From Bacillota bacterium (lineage in GTDB: Bacteria > Bacillota > UBA4882 > UBA8346), in NCBI GenBank assembly GCA_023429995.1, contig JAEZCE010000025.1, positions 10,526-74,525 on the forward strand: a stretch of 64,000 nt of DNA, read 5' to 3'. A program made the position numbers and the translations under genes. Shown here in pieces: positions 32,707-42,226 of this stretch (position 1 is the first letter of the stretch; each line of letters opens with the position of its first letter). Under the pieces are notes generated by a model. The model did no database searches. It saw nothing but the letters and a program-made list of their open reading frames with translations, and was not told where the DNA came from.

Positions 32707-34215
32707 ATGCTTTCGGCTTCACCGAAAAAGAGAGTTTCAAGAGTTTTGATTTTCGTGGCGCTCAGTATATTGTTATTGGCTTTATCATCACTTGTTTTTG
32801 CCAATGACCCCAACGGAGCTGCGACTGTGAAAGCGGATCCCAATGCTCCGGTGAACTTCACCTGGACGTTAATTTGCGGATTTTTGGTCGTATTTATGAT
32901 GACCGGTTTTGCAATGGTTGAGACCGGATTTACCCGGGCAATCCATGCTAATAATACGATATTAATGAACATCATGATTTGGGTATTTGGTACTTTAGGG
33001 TTTTTCTTTGTAGGATTTGCTTTTATGTTTGGTGGTGTCGGCGGAGCCTACGGTGATTTGTCTAAAATGTTATCAGTGACAATCGCCGGTAAACAATGGG
33101 GTCTCTTAGGAGGAACCGGATTCTTTTTAAGCGGTAAAACATATGATGTAAGTATCTATATGTTATTCCTCTTTCAGGCGGCGTTCATGGATACTGCTGC
33201 GACGATTCCTACCGGCGCTATGGCTGAACGTTTCAAATGGAGCGCATTTATTGTATATGGATTTGTTATCGGCGGTATTATTTATCCGCTCTTTGGTAAC
33301 TGGGCTTGGGGCGGTGGCTGGTTGTCACAACTTGGCGCAATCGGTCTTGGTAGTGGTTATAAAGATTTTGCCGGCTCCGGTGTTGTTCATGCAGTCGGTG
33401 GTGTCACCGCTTTAGCAGGCGCTATTGTTCTTGGGCCCCGTATTGGCAAGTTTATTAAGGGGAAACCAGTGGCGATGCCCGGTCATGACATGACACTCGG
33501 TGTAATTGGGACTTGCATCCTCATCTTTGGCTGGTTCGGTTTTAATGCCGGTAGTACGATGGCTGCTACGGACTTACGGTTGGCTGTAGTTGCAACCAAT
33601 ACCATGATTGCCGGTGCTGCTGGCGGTTTAACTGCAATGTTGTATATGATGGCCACAAGCGGTAAACCTGATACTAGCATGAGCTGTAACGGAGTATTAG
33701 CTGGTTTGGTCGCTATCACGGCACCTTGCGCTTATGTCTCTGGACTTTCAGCATTCATTATCGGTGCGATTGCAGGAGTATTGGTTTGCCTCTCAGTTTG
33801 GTTTGTTGAAAATGTCATGAAAATCGATGACCCTGTTGGAGCTGTTTCAGTACACGGCTGTAATGGCATGTGGGGTGTCTTATCCGTTGGTTTGTTTGCA
33901 GACGGAACTTACGGCGGAATCAAGGGATTACTCTTTGGTGGCGGTTTTGGACAGCTTGGAGCCCAGGTGATTGGTGTATTGACGATATTATTAATTATCT
34001 TCCCATTTGCATTCCTAATTTTTAAACTGATTGATGCGACGATTGGCCTTAGGGTATCGGCTAAAGATGAATTGGCTGGTCTCGATATGCCGGTTCACGG
34101 AGCACTTTGCTATCCTGAATTTGCGCTTAGTTCTTTAGGAGTTCCTCAAAGTTTCCCGGATGAGGATACAAGCACATCAGCTACAACTTCTAAATCGATC
34201 GCGAAGGGGGTTTGA
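32707..34215 (+). CDS. amt: Ammonium transporter
   Basis: Amt forms a trimeric ammonium channel in the inner membrane. About eleven to twelve membrane segments are seen, with the motifs DTAATIPTGAMAER, DFAGSGVVHAVGG and FGWFGFNAGS, and HGCNGMWGVLSVGLFADG near residue 378, which includes the pore histidine. The first segment may be a cleaved signal (ALSSLVFA). AAGGAG at 32691-32696 could serve TTG 32701 or ATG 32707; the latter is used. glnK follows 3 bases after the stop, the classical amt-glnK pair. Confidence 0.92.
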   Translation: MLSASPKKRVSRVLIFVALSILLLALSSLVFANDPNGAATVKADPNAPVNFTWTLICGFLVVFMMTGFAMVETGFTRAIHANNTILMNIMIWVFGTLGFFFVGFAFMFGGVGGAYGDLSKMLSVTIAGKQWGLLGGTGFFLSGKTYDVSIYMLFLFQAAFMDTAATIPTGAMAERFKWSAFIVYGFVIGGIIYPLFGNWAWGGGWLSQLGAIGLGSGYKDFAGSGVVHAVGGVTALAGAIVLGPRIGKFIKGKPVAMPGHDMTLGVIGTCILIFGWFGFNAGSTMAATDLRLAVVATNTMIAGAAGGLTAMLYMMATSGKPDTSMSCNGVLAGLVAITAPCAYVSGLSAFIIGAIAGVLVCLSVWFVENVMKIDDPVGAVSVHGCNGMWGVLSVGLFADGTYGGIKGLLFGGGFGQLGAQVIGVLTILLIIFPFAFLIFKLIDATIGLRVSAKDELAGLDMPVHGALCYPEFALSSLGVPQSFPDEDTSTSATTSKSIAKGV

Positions 34216-34218
34216 GCA

Positions 34219-34557
34219 ATGATTAAAATCGAAGCGATTTTCCGTCCGCAACGTTTTGAAGCGGTTAAGGATGCTTTAGCCAGAGTCGGTATCAAAGGAA
34301 TGACCGTTTCCGAGGTCAGAGGCTGCGGTAAACAAAAGGGAGCTGTTGAACATTATCGTGGCTCCGAATATGAAATTATTTTACATCCGAAAGTTAAAAT
34401 TGAGATCGTAACGTTAAAAGATAATCTGGATAAAGTGGTTGACGCAATTTGTCATGCTGCCAGAACCGGTGAAACCGGAGACGGTAAAATTTTCATCTAT
34501 GAAGTTGCTGAAGCTGTCCAGGTCAGAACGGGTCAACGCGGCGAAGGCGTTATCTAA
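34219..34557 (+). CDS. glnK: PII nitrogen regulatory protein
   Basis: PII proteins sense ATP/ADP and 2-oxoglutarate and plug the Amt channel. The 112-residue chain shows the T-loop with EHYRGSEYEIIL, including the tyrosine used for uridylylation in other bacteria, the B-loop ARTGETGDGKIFI, and VRTGQRGE at the end. The gene is 3 bases downstream of amt, so the two are coexpressed and the protein most likely controls that channel. Confidence 0.93.
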   Translation: MIKIEAIFRPQRFEAVKDALARVGIKGMTVSEVRGCGKQKGAVEHYRGSEYEIILHPKVKIEIVTLKDNLDKVVDAICHAARTGETGDGKIFIYEVAEAVQVRTGQRGEGVI

Positions 34558-34570
34558 GGTTTTGTTTTTT

Positions 34571-34610
34571 TCAAACGCCTTTTTTCGAGACTTAGGAAAA
34601 AGGCGTTTGA
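34571..34610 (+). terminator. Long hairpin after glnK
   Basis: TCAAACGCCTTTTT (34571-34584) pairs with AAAAAGGCGTTTGA (34597-34610). The stem is long and perfect, but a T-run after it is missing; the Ts are within the stem. It is a probable but unusual terminator or RNA-stabilising structure. Confidence 0.5.
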
Positions 34611-34674
34611 TCTATGTCGTAAATTGGGTGCGTCAGCGTTCTAAGGCGAACAAATTGAAAGGAGGAAATAACGG

Positions 34675-35667
34675 GTGGAAGATTCGGGAAAAAAACCAGA
34701 CCATTCCAAGTTGAATGTTGTGGAATTGTCCAAGATATTAAAAAATGTCAGTAAAATATATCAACAGCCGGGCTCGGAAAACCGACTGAACGAATATAAA
34801 GAATATATCCGGGTTCACGGTTTGGAAAACATCGAAAATATCCGGCCGGTATTTCCGAAAATCAATCGGGAGGCGGCTCGGAGTATGGTTTTTGAAACGG
34901 TTTGCCATATGAGTTTGGCACACCCCACCTGGGGTTGCGAACATCTCAGCGAGGGTCTGAAAGAAAAGAACATCAATATGAGCGCATCGGCAATTTACAA
35001 TATTTTAGTCAAACATCAAATGGGGACTAAAAAAGAGCGCTTGGCCAAAATTATCGAAATGTATTCCGAACAGTTGGAGGATCTTGCACCTGAACAAATG
35101 GAGGCGTTGAAAAAATATGACCCCTGGTTCCAGGAACGTCAAATTCGTGGCAAATACCCCGGTGACTTACTGGCGCAAGATACAATTTTTATTGGATTTT
35201 ATCGTAACATGGAAGAAATATACTTGCAGGTTGTTGTAGATTCCTATAGTAGTTATGCTTTTGGATCACTCCATATTGGTAAAAATGCCGATTGTGCGGT
35301 AGCCATTATCCACAATGAAGTATTGCCTTTTTTTCGGGAACGGGGATTAAAGATTAACGGAATATTAACAGATAACGGACGCGAATATTGCGGTAAGGAA
35401 GGCCATCATTATGAGTTGTATTTAAAATTGAACGATCTTAAGCATATTAAAACGACGACCAAACAATGCAGTAATATTTTTATTAAACAATTTAAAAAGG
35501 TTGTCATGGATGAATTTGTGAAGCCTGTTACGGGTTCTAAGAGCGTGGAGGATATTGAAAGCCTTCGAAAGCAATACGAAAGATGGCTTCTCTTCTATAA
35601 TTCGGAGCGGCCTTACCAGGGTTTTCCCAATAACGGAGAGCCACCGGTAAAATTAATAGGGAAATAA
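34675..35667 (+). CDS. Integrase-core (rve) transposase-like protein lacking the catalytic Glu
   Basis: The N-terminal half has the helical region typical of IS3/IS481-type transposases (HPTWGCEHLSEGLKEKNINM, SASAIYNILVKHQMG). The RNase H-like core has the first Asp (LLAQDTIFIGFY) and second Asp (LTDNGREYCG). Where TNGKAERF is expected, with the catalytic Glu, the protein reads SNIFIKQF, so Glu is replaced by Lys. The frame is otherwise intact, with GGAGG and a good spacer before GTG 34675. No inverted repeats of an IS were seen. It may be a domesticated DNA-binding protein. It lies just after amt-glnK. Confidence 0.72.
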   Translation: MEDSGKKPDHSKLNVVELSKILKNVSKIYQQPGSENRLNEYKEYIRVHGLENIENIRPVFPKINREAARSMVFETVCHMSLAHPTWGCEHLSEGLKEKNINMSASAIYNILVKHQMGTKKERLAKIIEMYSEQLEDLAPEQMEALKKYDPWFQERQIRGKYPGDLLAQDTIFIGFYRNMEEIYLQVVVDSYSSYAFGSLHIGKNADCAVAIIHNEVLPFFRERGLKINGILTDNGREYCGKEGHHYELYLKLNDLKHIKTTTKQCSNIFIKQFKKVVMDEFVKPVTGSKSVEDIESLRKQYERWLLFYNSERPYQGFPNNGEPPVKLIGK

Positions 35668-35890
35668 AAGATATCTCACCCGCATCGGTTAAATCCGCCG
35701 CGAGAGCGTTGAGCGGATTATTTTTATAAAATCGGATGGAGTGAGAAAAAAGATATTCAATATATTACATCTTTTCATAGTATGGGCATCCGGGAGATTC
35801 CTGAATTCATGAGAATATCGGGTCTGAATTTATGAAACATAGCATATCAATATCCGATGGGTCATTGATTCGGAAAGGGATCTCGAGTGG

Positions 35891-37465
35891 ATGGAAAATA
35901 AGGATTCAATTTTGAAAGGGACAGCATTACTAACTGGGGCAGGTATTATTGTCAAATTGTTAGGAGCTGCATACAGGATCCCGTTGTCCCGTTTGATTGG
36001 TTCTGAAGGGATAGGCTTATATCAGATGGCCTATCCGGTTTATTTGATTTTTCTATCTCTTTCGACTGCCGGATTGCCCATAGCGATCTCAAAAATTATT
36101 GCTGAACAATCAGCAAGGGGGAACCGGGAAGGAATTGGCAAAACTTTCACAGCGGCTTTAATTTTATTAATTATAATGGGTTTAGGTGGAAGTATGATTA
36201 TGTTTTGGGCCGCGCCTTGGTTTGCTGAAAGGGTAGTGGCTGATTCCCGAGCGGTTTATGGGATAAGGGCGTTGGCGCCGGCAATTTTTATGATGAGTTT
36301 GATTGCGGCTTACCGCGGCTTTTTTCAAGGCCAGCAGATCATGGCGCCAAGTGCCGTTTCACAAATTATCGAACAGTTTGTAAGGGTAGCCGTAGCGCTG
36401 ATTTTAGTTTGTCTCTTATTAAAGAAGGGAATTGAATATGCAGCCGCCGGGGCCGCGTTTGGCGCATCGGCCGGAGGCGGGGCGGGTTTGTCTTTTCTAA
36501 TATTCAAGCAATGGCAATTAAGAAGAGGAGTGTTTTTCCATCGCTGGGGAAAAAATGGGGAAAGTCTATTTGGAATCATGAAAAGACTGATACGGTTTGC
36601 TTTGCCCATATCGGTGGCGGTCATTTTAATGCCTCTTTTACAGACTATCGATTCGTTGATTGTTCCGGCGAAACTTCAAAGTATTGGTTATACTGTGGGT
36701 CAGGCCACATCGATGCTGGGAGTATTGGGTAACGCCTGGGCTGTCATGTATCTTCCGATGGTTGTTACATCGGCGATTGCGGCGAATTTAGTACCGGCAG
36801 TAGCTGCCGGTAATATAAAAGAGGCTGGGCGGGAACAGGCTTTAAAGATCGAGGCCGGTCTGCGGCTGGCTTATTTGTATTTGATTCCGGTTGCAATATT
36901 TTTGTATTTATTTGGGAAAACGGTTTACCAGATTATATATAATACTTCGGGGATTGAAATTTTATCATGGCTGGCTCCGGCGGTTTTCTTTTTAGGTCTT
37001 GAACAGGTATCGGCAGGAATATTGCAGGGTTTAGGCAAACCTAAAATACCCTTGGTCAATTTTGGGGCGGGAGCTGTGTTGAAAATCATAGTGACTTTGG
37101 TGACGACGAGTCTGCCGGGTCTTAATTTAACCGGAGCTGCTTTAGGAACTGTATGCGGTTCGGGATTTACGGCATTTTTAAATTTAATGATTGTGCGAAA
37201 AATGACCCGCGTTCGTTTTACTGGTTTGCCGGCAGCTGCTTTCAGCGGGATATTCTTGCTGGTTGGCGGTTTTTTGGCACTGCGTTATTTACAGCTCCAT
37301 TATATTTTAGAGTTTATGGAAATAGGTTTTGGGGGTATTTTATTATACGTTGGCATCTTACGGATTACGGGAGGAATTAATTCCCAGGATCTCGAAATGA
37401 TAAAAAAATATTTAGCAAAAAGGAGTACCAAACATGGTTATCGAGACATTGCCCAAAGCGGGTAA
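35891..37465 (+). CDS. spoVB: Stage V sporulation protein B-like lipid flippase (MATE/MurJ superfamily)
   Basis: The protein has about fourteen membrane segments and the polysaccharide-export pattern: LLTGAGIIVKLLGAAYRIPL at the N-terminus, GLYQMAYPVYLIFLSLSTAG, and LQTIDSLIVPAKL in the middle. SpoVB and its relative YabM transport lipid-linked precursors during spore cortex formation. It heads a run of sporulation genes and overlaps mazG by 32 bases. In Bacillus, yabM sits in the same place before yabN (mazG), so this may be the YabM ortholog. Confidence 0.85.
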   Translation: MENKDSILKGTALLTGAGIIVKLLGAAYRIPLSRLIGSEGIGLYQMAYPVYLIFLSLSTAGLPIAISKIIAEQSARGNREGIGKTFTAALILLIIMGLGGSMIMFWAAPWFAERVVADSRAVYGIRALAPAIFMMSLIAAYRGFFQGQQIMAPSAVSQIIEQFVRVAVALILVCLLLKKGIEYAAAGAAFGASAGGGAGLSFLIFKQWQLRRGVFFHRWGKNGESLFGIMKRLIRFALPISVAVILMPLLQTIDSLIVPAKLQSIGYTVGQATSMLGVLGNAWAVMYLPMVVTSAIAANLVPAVAAGNIKEAGREQALKIEAGLRLAYLYLIPVAIFLYLFGKTVYQIIYNTSGIEILSWLAPAVFFLGLEQVSAGILQGLGKPKIPLVNFGAGAVLKIIVTLVTTSLPGLNLTGAALGTVCGSGFTAFLNLMIVRKMTRVRFTGLPAAAFSGIFLLVGGFLALRYLQLHYILEFMEIGFGGILLYVGILRITGGINSQDLEMIKKYLAKRSTKHGYRDIAQSG

Positions 37466-38246
37466 AGATTTAAAACAATTGGTGGCAATCATGGCGGTTT
37501 TACGGCAAAAATGTCCCTGGGATCAGGAACAAACTTATCACTCCTTAAGACCATACGTGATTGAAGAAACATATGAAGTATTGGAAGCGATTGATTCCGG
37601 TAAAACGGACAAGCTCCAGGAGGAACTGGGGGATCTTTTGCTTCAGGTTGTTTTCTTGGCGCAGTTGGCGACGGAACAAGGGCGGTTTTCCATGGATGAA
37701 GTTGTGGAAGGTATTTGTGAAAAACTAATTCGCCGACACCCCCATGTCTTTGGAACAACTGAGGTGAATGGGTCTGATGACGTACTTAATAATTGGGAGA
37801 AGATCAAACAAACCGAAAAACCGGGAGAACGCCCATCGGCTATTGATGGGGTTCCGAAAGATCTTCCGGCATTAATGTATGCGGAAAAATTGCAACATAA
37901 AGCGGCTAAAGTCGGTTTCGACTGGGGGGATTTGGAAGGCCCTCTAAGTAAGACCAAAGAGGAATTTACGGAGTTTGAGGAAGTTTTACGTAGTCAAGCC
38001 GTCATTCAGAATAATGATTTGGTGAAGGACAAACTTTCTGATGAATTTGGCGATATTTTATTTTCATTGGTGAATGTGGGGCGGTTTTTGGATATCAATC
38101 CGGAGATAGCGCTACGGGGTACAATAGGGAAATTCACCAAACGGTTTCATTATATGGAACAAGAGGCCGCAAAAATCGGCAAGAGTTTAAAAGAAATGAC
38201 TTTGGATGAAATGGAACTTCTTTGGCAACAGGCCAAATCTTTATAG
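37434..38246 (+). CDS. mazG: Nucleoside triphosphate pyrophosphohydrolase
   Basis: MazG hydrolyses NTPs to NMPs and pyrophosphate. Two MazG domains are present: the first with CPWDQEQTYHSLRPYVIEET, EVLEAID and EELGDLLLQVVF, the second around KEEFTEFEEVL and DEFGDILFSLVN. The C-terminal half begins with KVGFDWGD. The length of 270 residues is normal for the two-domain type without the N-terminal methylase domain found in YabN. AAGGAG lies before ATG 37434, inside the end of spoVB. Confidence 0.9.
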   Translation: MVIETLPKAGKDLKQLVAIMAVLRQKCPWDQEQTYHSLRPYVIEETYEVLEAIDSGKTDKLQEELGDLLLQVVFLAQLATEQGRFSMDEVVEGICEKLIRRHPHVFGTTEVNGSDDVLNNWEKIKQTEKPGERPSAIDGVPKDLPALMYAEKLQHKAAKVGFDWGDLEGPLSKTKEEFTEFEEVLRSQAVIQNNDLVKDKLSDEFGDILFSLVNVGRFLDINPEIALRGTIGKFTKRFHYMEQEAAKIGKSLKEMTLDEMELLWQQAKSL

Positions 38247-38322
38247 GGTGGAATGAGGGAATAAAAAAGACTAAAATTGAGATGCTAGCTCTATCTAAAA
38301 GAATCGAATGGAAGGTGAAGGT

Positions 38323-39282
38323 ATGGTTCGGAAAGATACGGGGCTAGTATCCATTTTTTTATTAAGCCTTCTTTTTATTGCGGGTTGTCCGGGAAAAGAA
38401 GGAACTTTATTTAAAAATATGGTGACCCATTTCGGGGAGCCTCCTAAAATAACGGTTTTTATGAAAGTGACCGGGGCAAAAAAGCAAATGGATATCGAGG
38501 AGTATTTGACCGGAGTGGTTGCAGGTGAAATGAAACCGGGATGGCCCTTAAATGCGTATGCAGCACAAGCGATTATTGCCCGTACTTTTACCATGGAGTT
38601 TTTAGCGCGGGGAGGAACCCGTTCGATTCATGGTACGGATATATCCACTGATGAGAAAGAGGCCCAAGCTTATAATGCCGCTAATATTACACCGGCGATC
38701 CGGAAAGCGATTAACATGACCAGGGGATTGGTTTTGGTCTATAAAAATCATTACATAAAAGGATGGTATTCGGCAAGTTGCGGGGGGAAAACGGATTATG
38801 CCAGAGAGGGATTGGCCTATAAAGGTCCCGAACCACCCTATATAGTATCCGTAAAATGCCCCGAAGAAAAGTATATTCCCAAAACGGAATTATTTTGGGA
38901 AGCATCTTTTACCGGAACAGAAATTAATAATGCATTAAAAAAGATGAATTTGAGGGAAATCGGCAAATTTAAGTCCCTGGAAGTCGTGAAACGAAGTAAA
39001 ACGAACCGAGCTACAGTATTAAAGTTTATAGGCGATAAGGGGAGCGCTGAGGTTGCCGGAGGAGATTTCCGGATCAATGTCGGCCCTGGGAAAATGCGCT
39101 CCATCTGGATATTGGATAAAATTAAGAATCAGGGGGATTTATTAAAGTTAAAAGGTAGGGGCTTTGGCCATGGGGTTGGGTTGTGCCAATGGGGATCTTA
39201 TGCTATGGCCAAGGAAAATAAATCCCCAAAGCAAATTGTGAAACATTATTATCCGAAAACCGATATTGTGAAAATATGGTGA
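38323..39282 (+). CDS. SpoIID/LytB-domain lipoprotein
   Basis: A lipoprotein signal (SIFLLSLLFIAGC) places the cysteine near residue 21. The SpoIID domain follows: MDIEEYLTGVVAGEMKPGWP with the catalytic Glu, AIIARTFTMEF, the GWYSASCGGKT segment and GRGFGHGVGLCQWGSYAMA with KHYYPKT. It would act on glycan strands outside the membrane. GGAAGG before ATG 38323 is better than for ATG 38308. It occupies the place between mazG and yabP where Bacillus has yabO. It is the second SpoIID-type protein in the window. Confidence 0.85.
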   Translation: MVRKDTGLVSIFLLSLLFIAGCPGKEGTLFKNMVTHFGEPPKITVFMKVTGAKKQMDIEEYLTGVVAGEMKPGWPLNAYAAQAIIARTFTMEFLARGGTRSIHGTDISTDEKEAQAYNAANITPAIRKAINMTRGLVLVYKNHYIKGWYSASCGGKTDYAREGLAYKGPEPPYIVSVKCPEEKYIPKTELFWEASFTGTEINNALKKMNLREIGKFKSLEVVKRSKTNRATVLKFIGDKGSAEVAGGDFRINVGPGKMRSIWILDKIKNQGDLLKLKGRGFGHGVGLCQWGSYAMAKENKSPKQIVKHYYPKTDIVKIW

Positions 39283-39420
39283 TGTAAACCGGCTAATTAA
39301 CCGGTTTTATTATTATTATACAACGTAATTTATGATAGATGGAGTTGGTCTATCTTCCTTTCGGGTAGAATATTTTATTTTGAAAACCTCAGGCAGAGCA
39401 TGCTCGAAGGAGTGAAAGAA

Positions 39421-39708
39421 ATGGAAGATAAAAAAAAGTCCAACGATCTAATCCATCAATTGACATTAGCCAATCGCAGTCAGTTAATTGTAGAAGGAGT
39501 CAGCAATCTGGGTTGTTACGATCAAGAGCAGATAATTTTAGAAACGAGTTTAGGAGTTTTGGAAATAAAAGGAGAAGGGTTGCATATCCAACAATTAAGT
39601 TTGGATTTAGGTAAGGTTACGGTCGATGGTAATGTTTACTCACTGATGTATACGGATGAAAATGCCTTGAAAAAGGGGCGGGGCTTTTTAAGCCGTTTAA
39701 TTAAATAA
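39421..39708 (+). CDS. yabP: Sporulation protein YabP
   Basis: The 95-residue protein matches YabP: HQLTLANRSQLIVEGVSNLG, then SLGVLEIKGEGLHIQQLSLD and VDGNVYSLMYT. YabP is needed for spore formation in Bacillus and lies in the mother-cell sigma-controlled yabPQ operon. GAAGGAG precedes ATG 39421; an upstream in-frame start at 39400 is less likely. Position between spoVB-mazG and yabQ supports the call. Confidence 0.88.
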   Translation: MEDKKKSNDLIHQLTLANRSQLIVEGVSNLGCYDQEQIILETSLGVLEIKGEGLHIQQLSLDLGKVTVDGNVYSLMYTDENALKKGRGFLSRLIK

Positions 39709-39904
39709 TAAAGAAGGCTATAAGAGGGTGGTTTTTGCAGGATAATTCAAATTTGACACCGAAATAAATCAATAATGGTTTGTTTTTAACTACCACGGGC
39801 CAAAACGGCGGGTAGTTGGAAGAACGACTAACCCCCAAAAATGGATTCGGCATTTGAAAGGGTGATGTTTCGTTGAAAGAACCAATATTGATTCGAGGTG
39901 TCCA

Positions 39905-40741
39905 ATGCCTTTAACCAATGCATCGGCGGCAAGACGGCGACGAGCCCGCTCCCGTTCGTTTCCTGAACTTATCCAAAGAATTATTATTACAGCATTTAAA
40001 TTTATTCTTAGTCCAATTATTATTTTCGCAGATTCCTTTCGCCGGAAGGGGACACTTGATAGAACCTGGATTTTTTCATTTTTTTTGTTTATTACTGTAG
40101 TCCTGGGGCTTACCGGAGTCGGTATTTTGGTCACTGAAGGTCCGCTCTTGAAAACTATGAAAATGATGACTGCGGTTACGGAAAATCAAGAGAACTTGTC
40201 TGGAGATTTACAGCCTGTTATTCGGATGATTAATCGTAGCGCATTGGCAAATAATGTGGATCCTCATTTAGTTTATGCTATTATTAAATCAGAAAGTAAT
40301 TTTTCGCCACGGGCCGTTTCGCCTCGAGGCGCAAAAGGGCTTATGCAGCTTATGCCGGAAGTTTGGAAATATTATGATCATAAATCGGGAGAGGATGGCA
40401 AGGAGGATGATATTTTTGCCCCGGAAGCCAATATTGATGTAGGCGTAAGATATCTGAAAGATTTATTGGACCATTATCAAGGGCGAGTTGATTTGGCTTT
40501 AGAGGCCTATAATGCCGGTATATCCAATGTTAGACCGGGAAATGAACCCAAATATAAAGAGACAAGGGGTTATGTCCAAAATACGCTTGGATTATGGCAA
40601 TCGTTGCGCCGGGAAGCTATTAAACATGAACTCCAAATGTCGCTCTATTTGCAAAAGGGATTGAAGTGTTTATTTGGGATTTCCTTTTTATGTTGGCTGA
40701 TTTTGTTTTGGTGGGCGCGGTTTCGTTTGTTTGGAAAATAA
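39905..40741 (+). CDS. Membrane-anchored lytic transglycosylase (SLT domain)
   Basis: A basic N-terminus and a membrane segment (residues about 58-80) precede the SLT domain (about 105-225). The domain has AIIKSESNFSPRAVSPRGAK with the catalytic Glu, then GLMQLMP, VGVRYLKDLLDHY and ALEAYNAG. A second hydrophobic stretch lies near the C-terminus (KCLFGISFLCWLILFWWA). It would cleave peptidoglycan outside the membrane. Its place between yabP and yabQ, inside a sporulation operon, suggests a role in cortex or engulfment remodelling. Confidence 0.8.
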   Translation: MPLTNASAARRRRARSRSFPELIQRIIITAFKFILSPIIIFADSFRRKGTLDRTWIFSFFLFITVVLGLTGVGILVTEGPLLKTMKMMTAVTENQENLSGDLQPVIRMINRSALANNVDPHLVYAIIKSESNFSPRAVSPRGAKGLMQLMPEVWKYYDHKSGEDGKEDDIFAPEANIDVGVRYLKDLLDHYQGRVDLALEAYNAGISNVRPGNEPKYKETRGYVQNTLGLWQSLRREAIKHELQMSLYLQKGLKCLFGISFLCWLILFWWARFRLFGK

Positions 40742-40819
40742 ATTGATACTGTGAACTTCCATTCTAAAAAGTATAAAAGTTCCTCTCTTCACATATGTTT
40801 TTTCGGGAGGAATTAAGGA

Positions 40820-41212
40820 ATGGAATTCATTCATCTACAGCTAAATATTTTTCTGGTACTCCTTTTTACGGGCATTCTATGGGGAATCTTTTTTGATTTA
40901 TACCGGGTTTTTCGAAGCCGGATCCGAGTCAACCGGGTTATCGACGGCATGGGGGATGTTATATTCTGGATATTGGCTGCAATGCTGATTATTCCGTTTA
41001 TTTATTGGGCAACTTGGCTTGAGTTGAGACTATTTGTCTGGTTTATTATTATATTAGGATTAATTCTATATTTCGTCTATTTAAGCAGTATATTGATACC
41101 GGTTTTCAAAATTTTTTGGCAAGCCGTTAACTGGTTTCCGGGAATTATAATCAATATTTTGAGTCGGTTGAAATATAATTTGAGAAAATTGTTGCATTTT
41201 TTAAATCATTAA
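40820..41212 (+). CDS. yabQ: Spore cortex biosynthesis protein YabQ
   Basis: The 130-residue protein has three to four membrane segments and the YabQ pattern: FTGILWGIFFDLYRVFRSRI, then IDGMGDVIFWILAAMLIIPF. YabQ is an integral membrane protein required for cortex formation in Bacillus. It follows the transglycosylase gene, with GGGAGG and AAGG before the ATG. In Bacillus divIC comes next; here a regulator gene on the other strand follows 3 bases away. Confidence 0.85.
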   Translation: MEFIHLQLNIFLVLLFTGILWGIFFDLYRVFRSRIRVNRVIDGMGDVIFWILAAMLIIPFIYWATWLELRLFVWFIIILGLILYFVYLSSILIPVFKIFWQAVNWFPGIIINILSRLKYNLRKLLHFLNH

Positions 41213-41215
41213 AAC

Positions 41216-42226
41216 CTATAAGAATTTGCCGCGGACAACGAATTCGCTATTTAGAACGATTCCGGGTACTTTGGAACCGGAACTGATTACTTCAATAATC
41301 ATTTTACCCGCTTGATTACCTTGCTCATAAGCCGGATTATTTATACTGCTAATGAAAGGGTAAGCTTTTTGGGTGAGGGGTAAATTATCCCCGGCGATGA
41401 TTTCAATGTCACGGTGAATCTTGAGCCCTGACTCGCCAATCCTTTTAATAACTCCGTAAGTGGTGGGGTCGCTGGAACAAATAACCGCCGTTAGATCTGG
41501 ATTTGACTCTTTTAGTTTTTGGAATGAACGATAACCGCCCTCAAAAGAAAAATCTCCTTCAGTGACTAATTCCGACTGGTATTCGATGTTGCTTTCCTGT
41601 AAAGCCATTTGATAACCGCGAAGTAAATCTTCTTTTCCCAAAATAAAAAAATCGTGCGGTTTATTAATTAGACCGATACGACGATGGCCCAGAGAAATTA
41701 AATATTTTGTTGCTGCATAAGCCCCTGGAGTGAGATTGATATCTACAAAATTGGTTTTCTGTTCTTCAAAAGAAAGCCCAAGAGTTACGTAAGAAAAATT
41801 TTTTTCATTAAATTCATAAATGATTTTTTCGACACCTGCTGAAGGATAAAGAATGACTCCGTCAACGCTCCGGTGTTTTACAAGACGAACCGCTTCGTTT
41901 AAAGCGTCTTTTTTGTAAACAGGAGCCGAAATAATAACCTCATAGCCCCTGGTCGTCAATAAATCATGCGCTCCGCGCAGTTGTTCCATCATGTTGGGAT
42001 CCTGGAATACGAAATCCGACCCATAAGGAACGATAAATCCCACAATATTGGAACATTTTCTTTTTAAACTGGCAGCAATGGCATTAGGGTGATAGTCCAG
42101 TTTTTTAATAACAGCATTAACACGCTCCCGGGTTTCCTCTGTAACCAAGTTCGGTTCATTGATAACCCGGGAAACTGTTTTTGGAGACACGGCAGCTAAT
42201 CTCGCAACATCATATAAAGTCGCCAT
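41216..42226 (-). CDS. LacI-family transcriptional regulator
   Basis: The N-terminal DNA-binding domain is TLYDVARLAAVSPKTVSRVI followed by the hinge helix around ATAIAASLKR-like NAIAASLKRK. The rest is a periplasmic-binding-type effector domain (VDGVILYPSAG; AGDNLPLTQ). It lies 121 bases downstream of the cellobiose phosphorylase gene on the same strand, so it is probably cotranscribed with it. Palindromes close to TGACAYCGRTGACA in the region are its likely operators. The effector is probably cellobiose or a derived sugar. A hairpin (42228-42235 with 42283-42290) covers the region before its start codon. Confidence 0.88.
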   Translation of the reverse strand: MATLYDVARLAAVSPKTVSRVINEPNLVTEETRERVNAVIKKLDYHPNAIAASLKRKCSNIVGFIVPYGSDFVFQDPNMMEQLRGAHDLLTTRGYEVIISAPVYKKDALNEAVRLVKHRSVDGVILYPSAGVEKIIYEFNEKNFSYVTLGLSFEEQKTNFVDINLTPGAYAATKYLISLGHRRIGLINKPHDFFILGKEDLLRGYQMALQESNIEYQSELVTEGDFSFEGGYRSFQKLKESNPDLTAVICSSDPTTYGVIKRIGESGLKIHRDIEIIAGDNLPLTQKAYPFISSINNPAYEQGNQAGKMIIEVISSGSKVPGIVLNSEFVVRGKFL

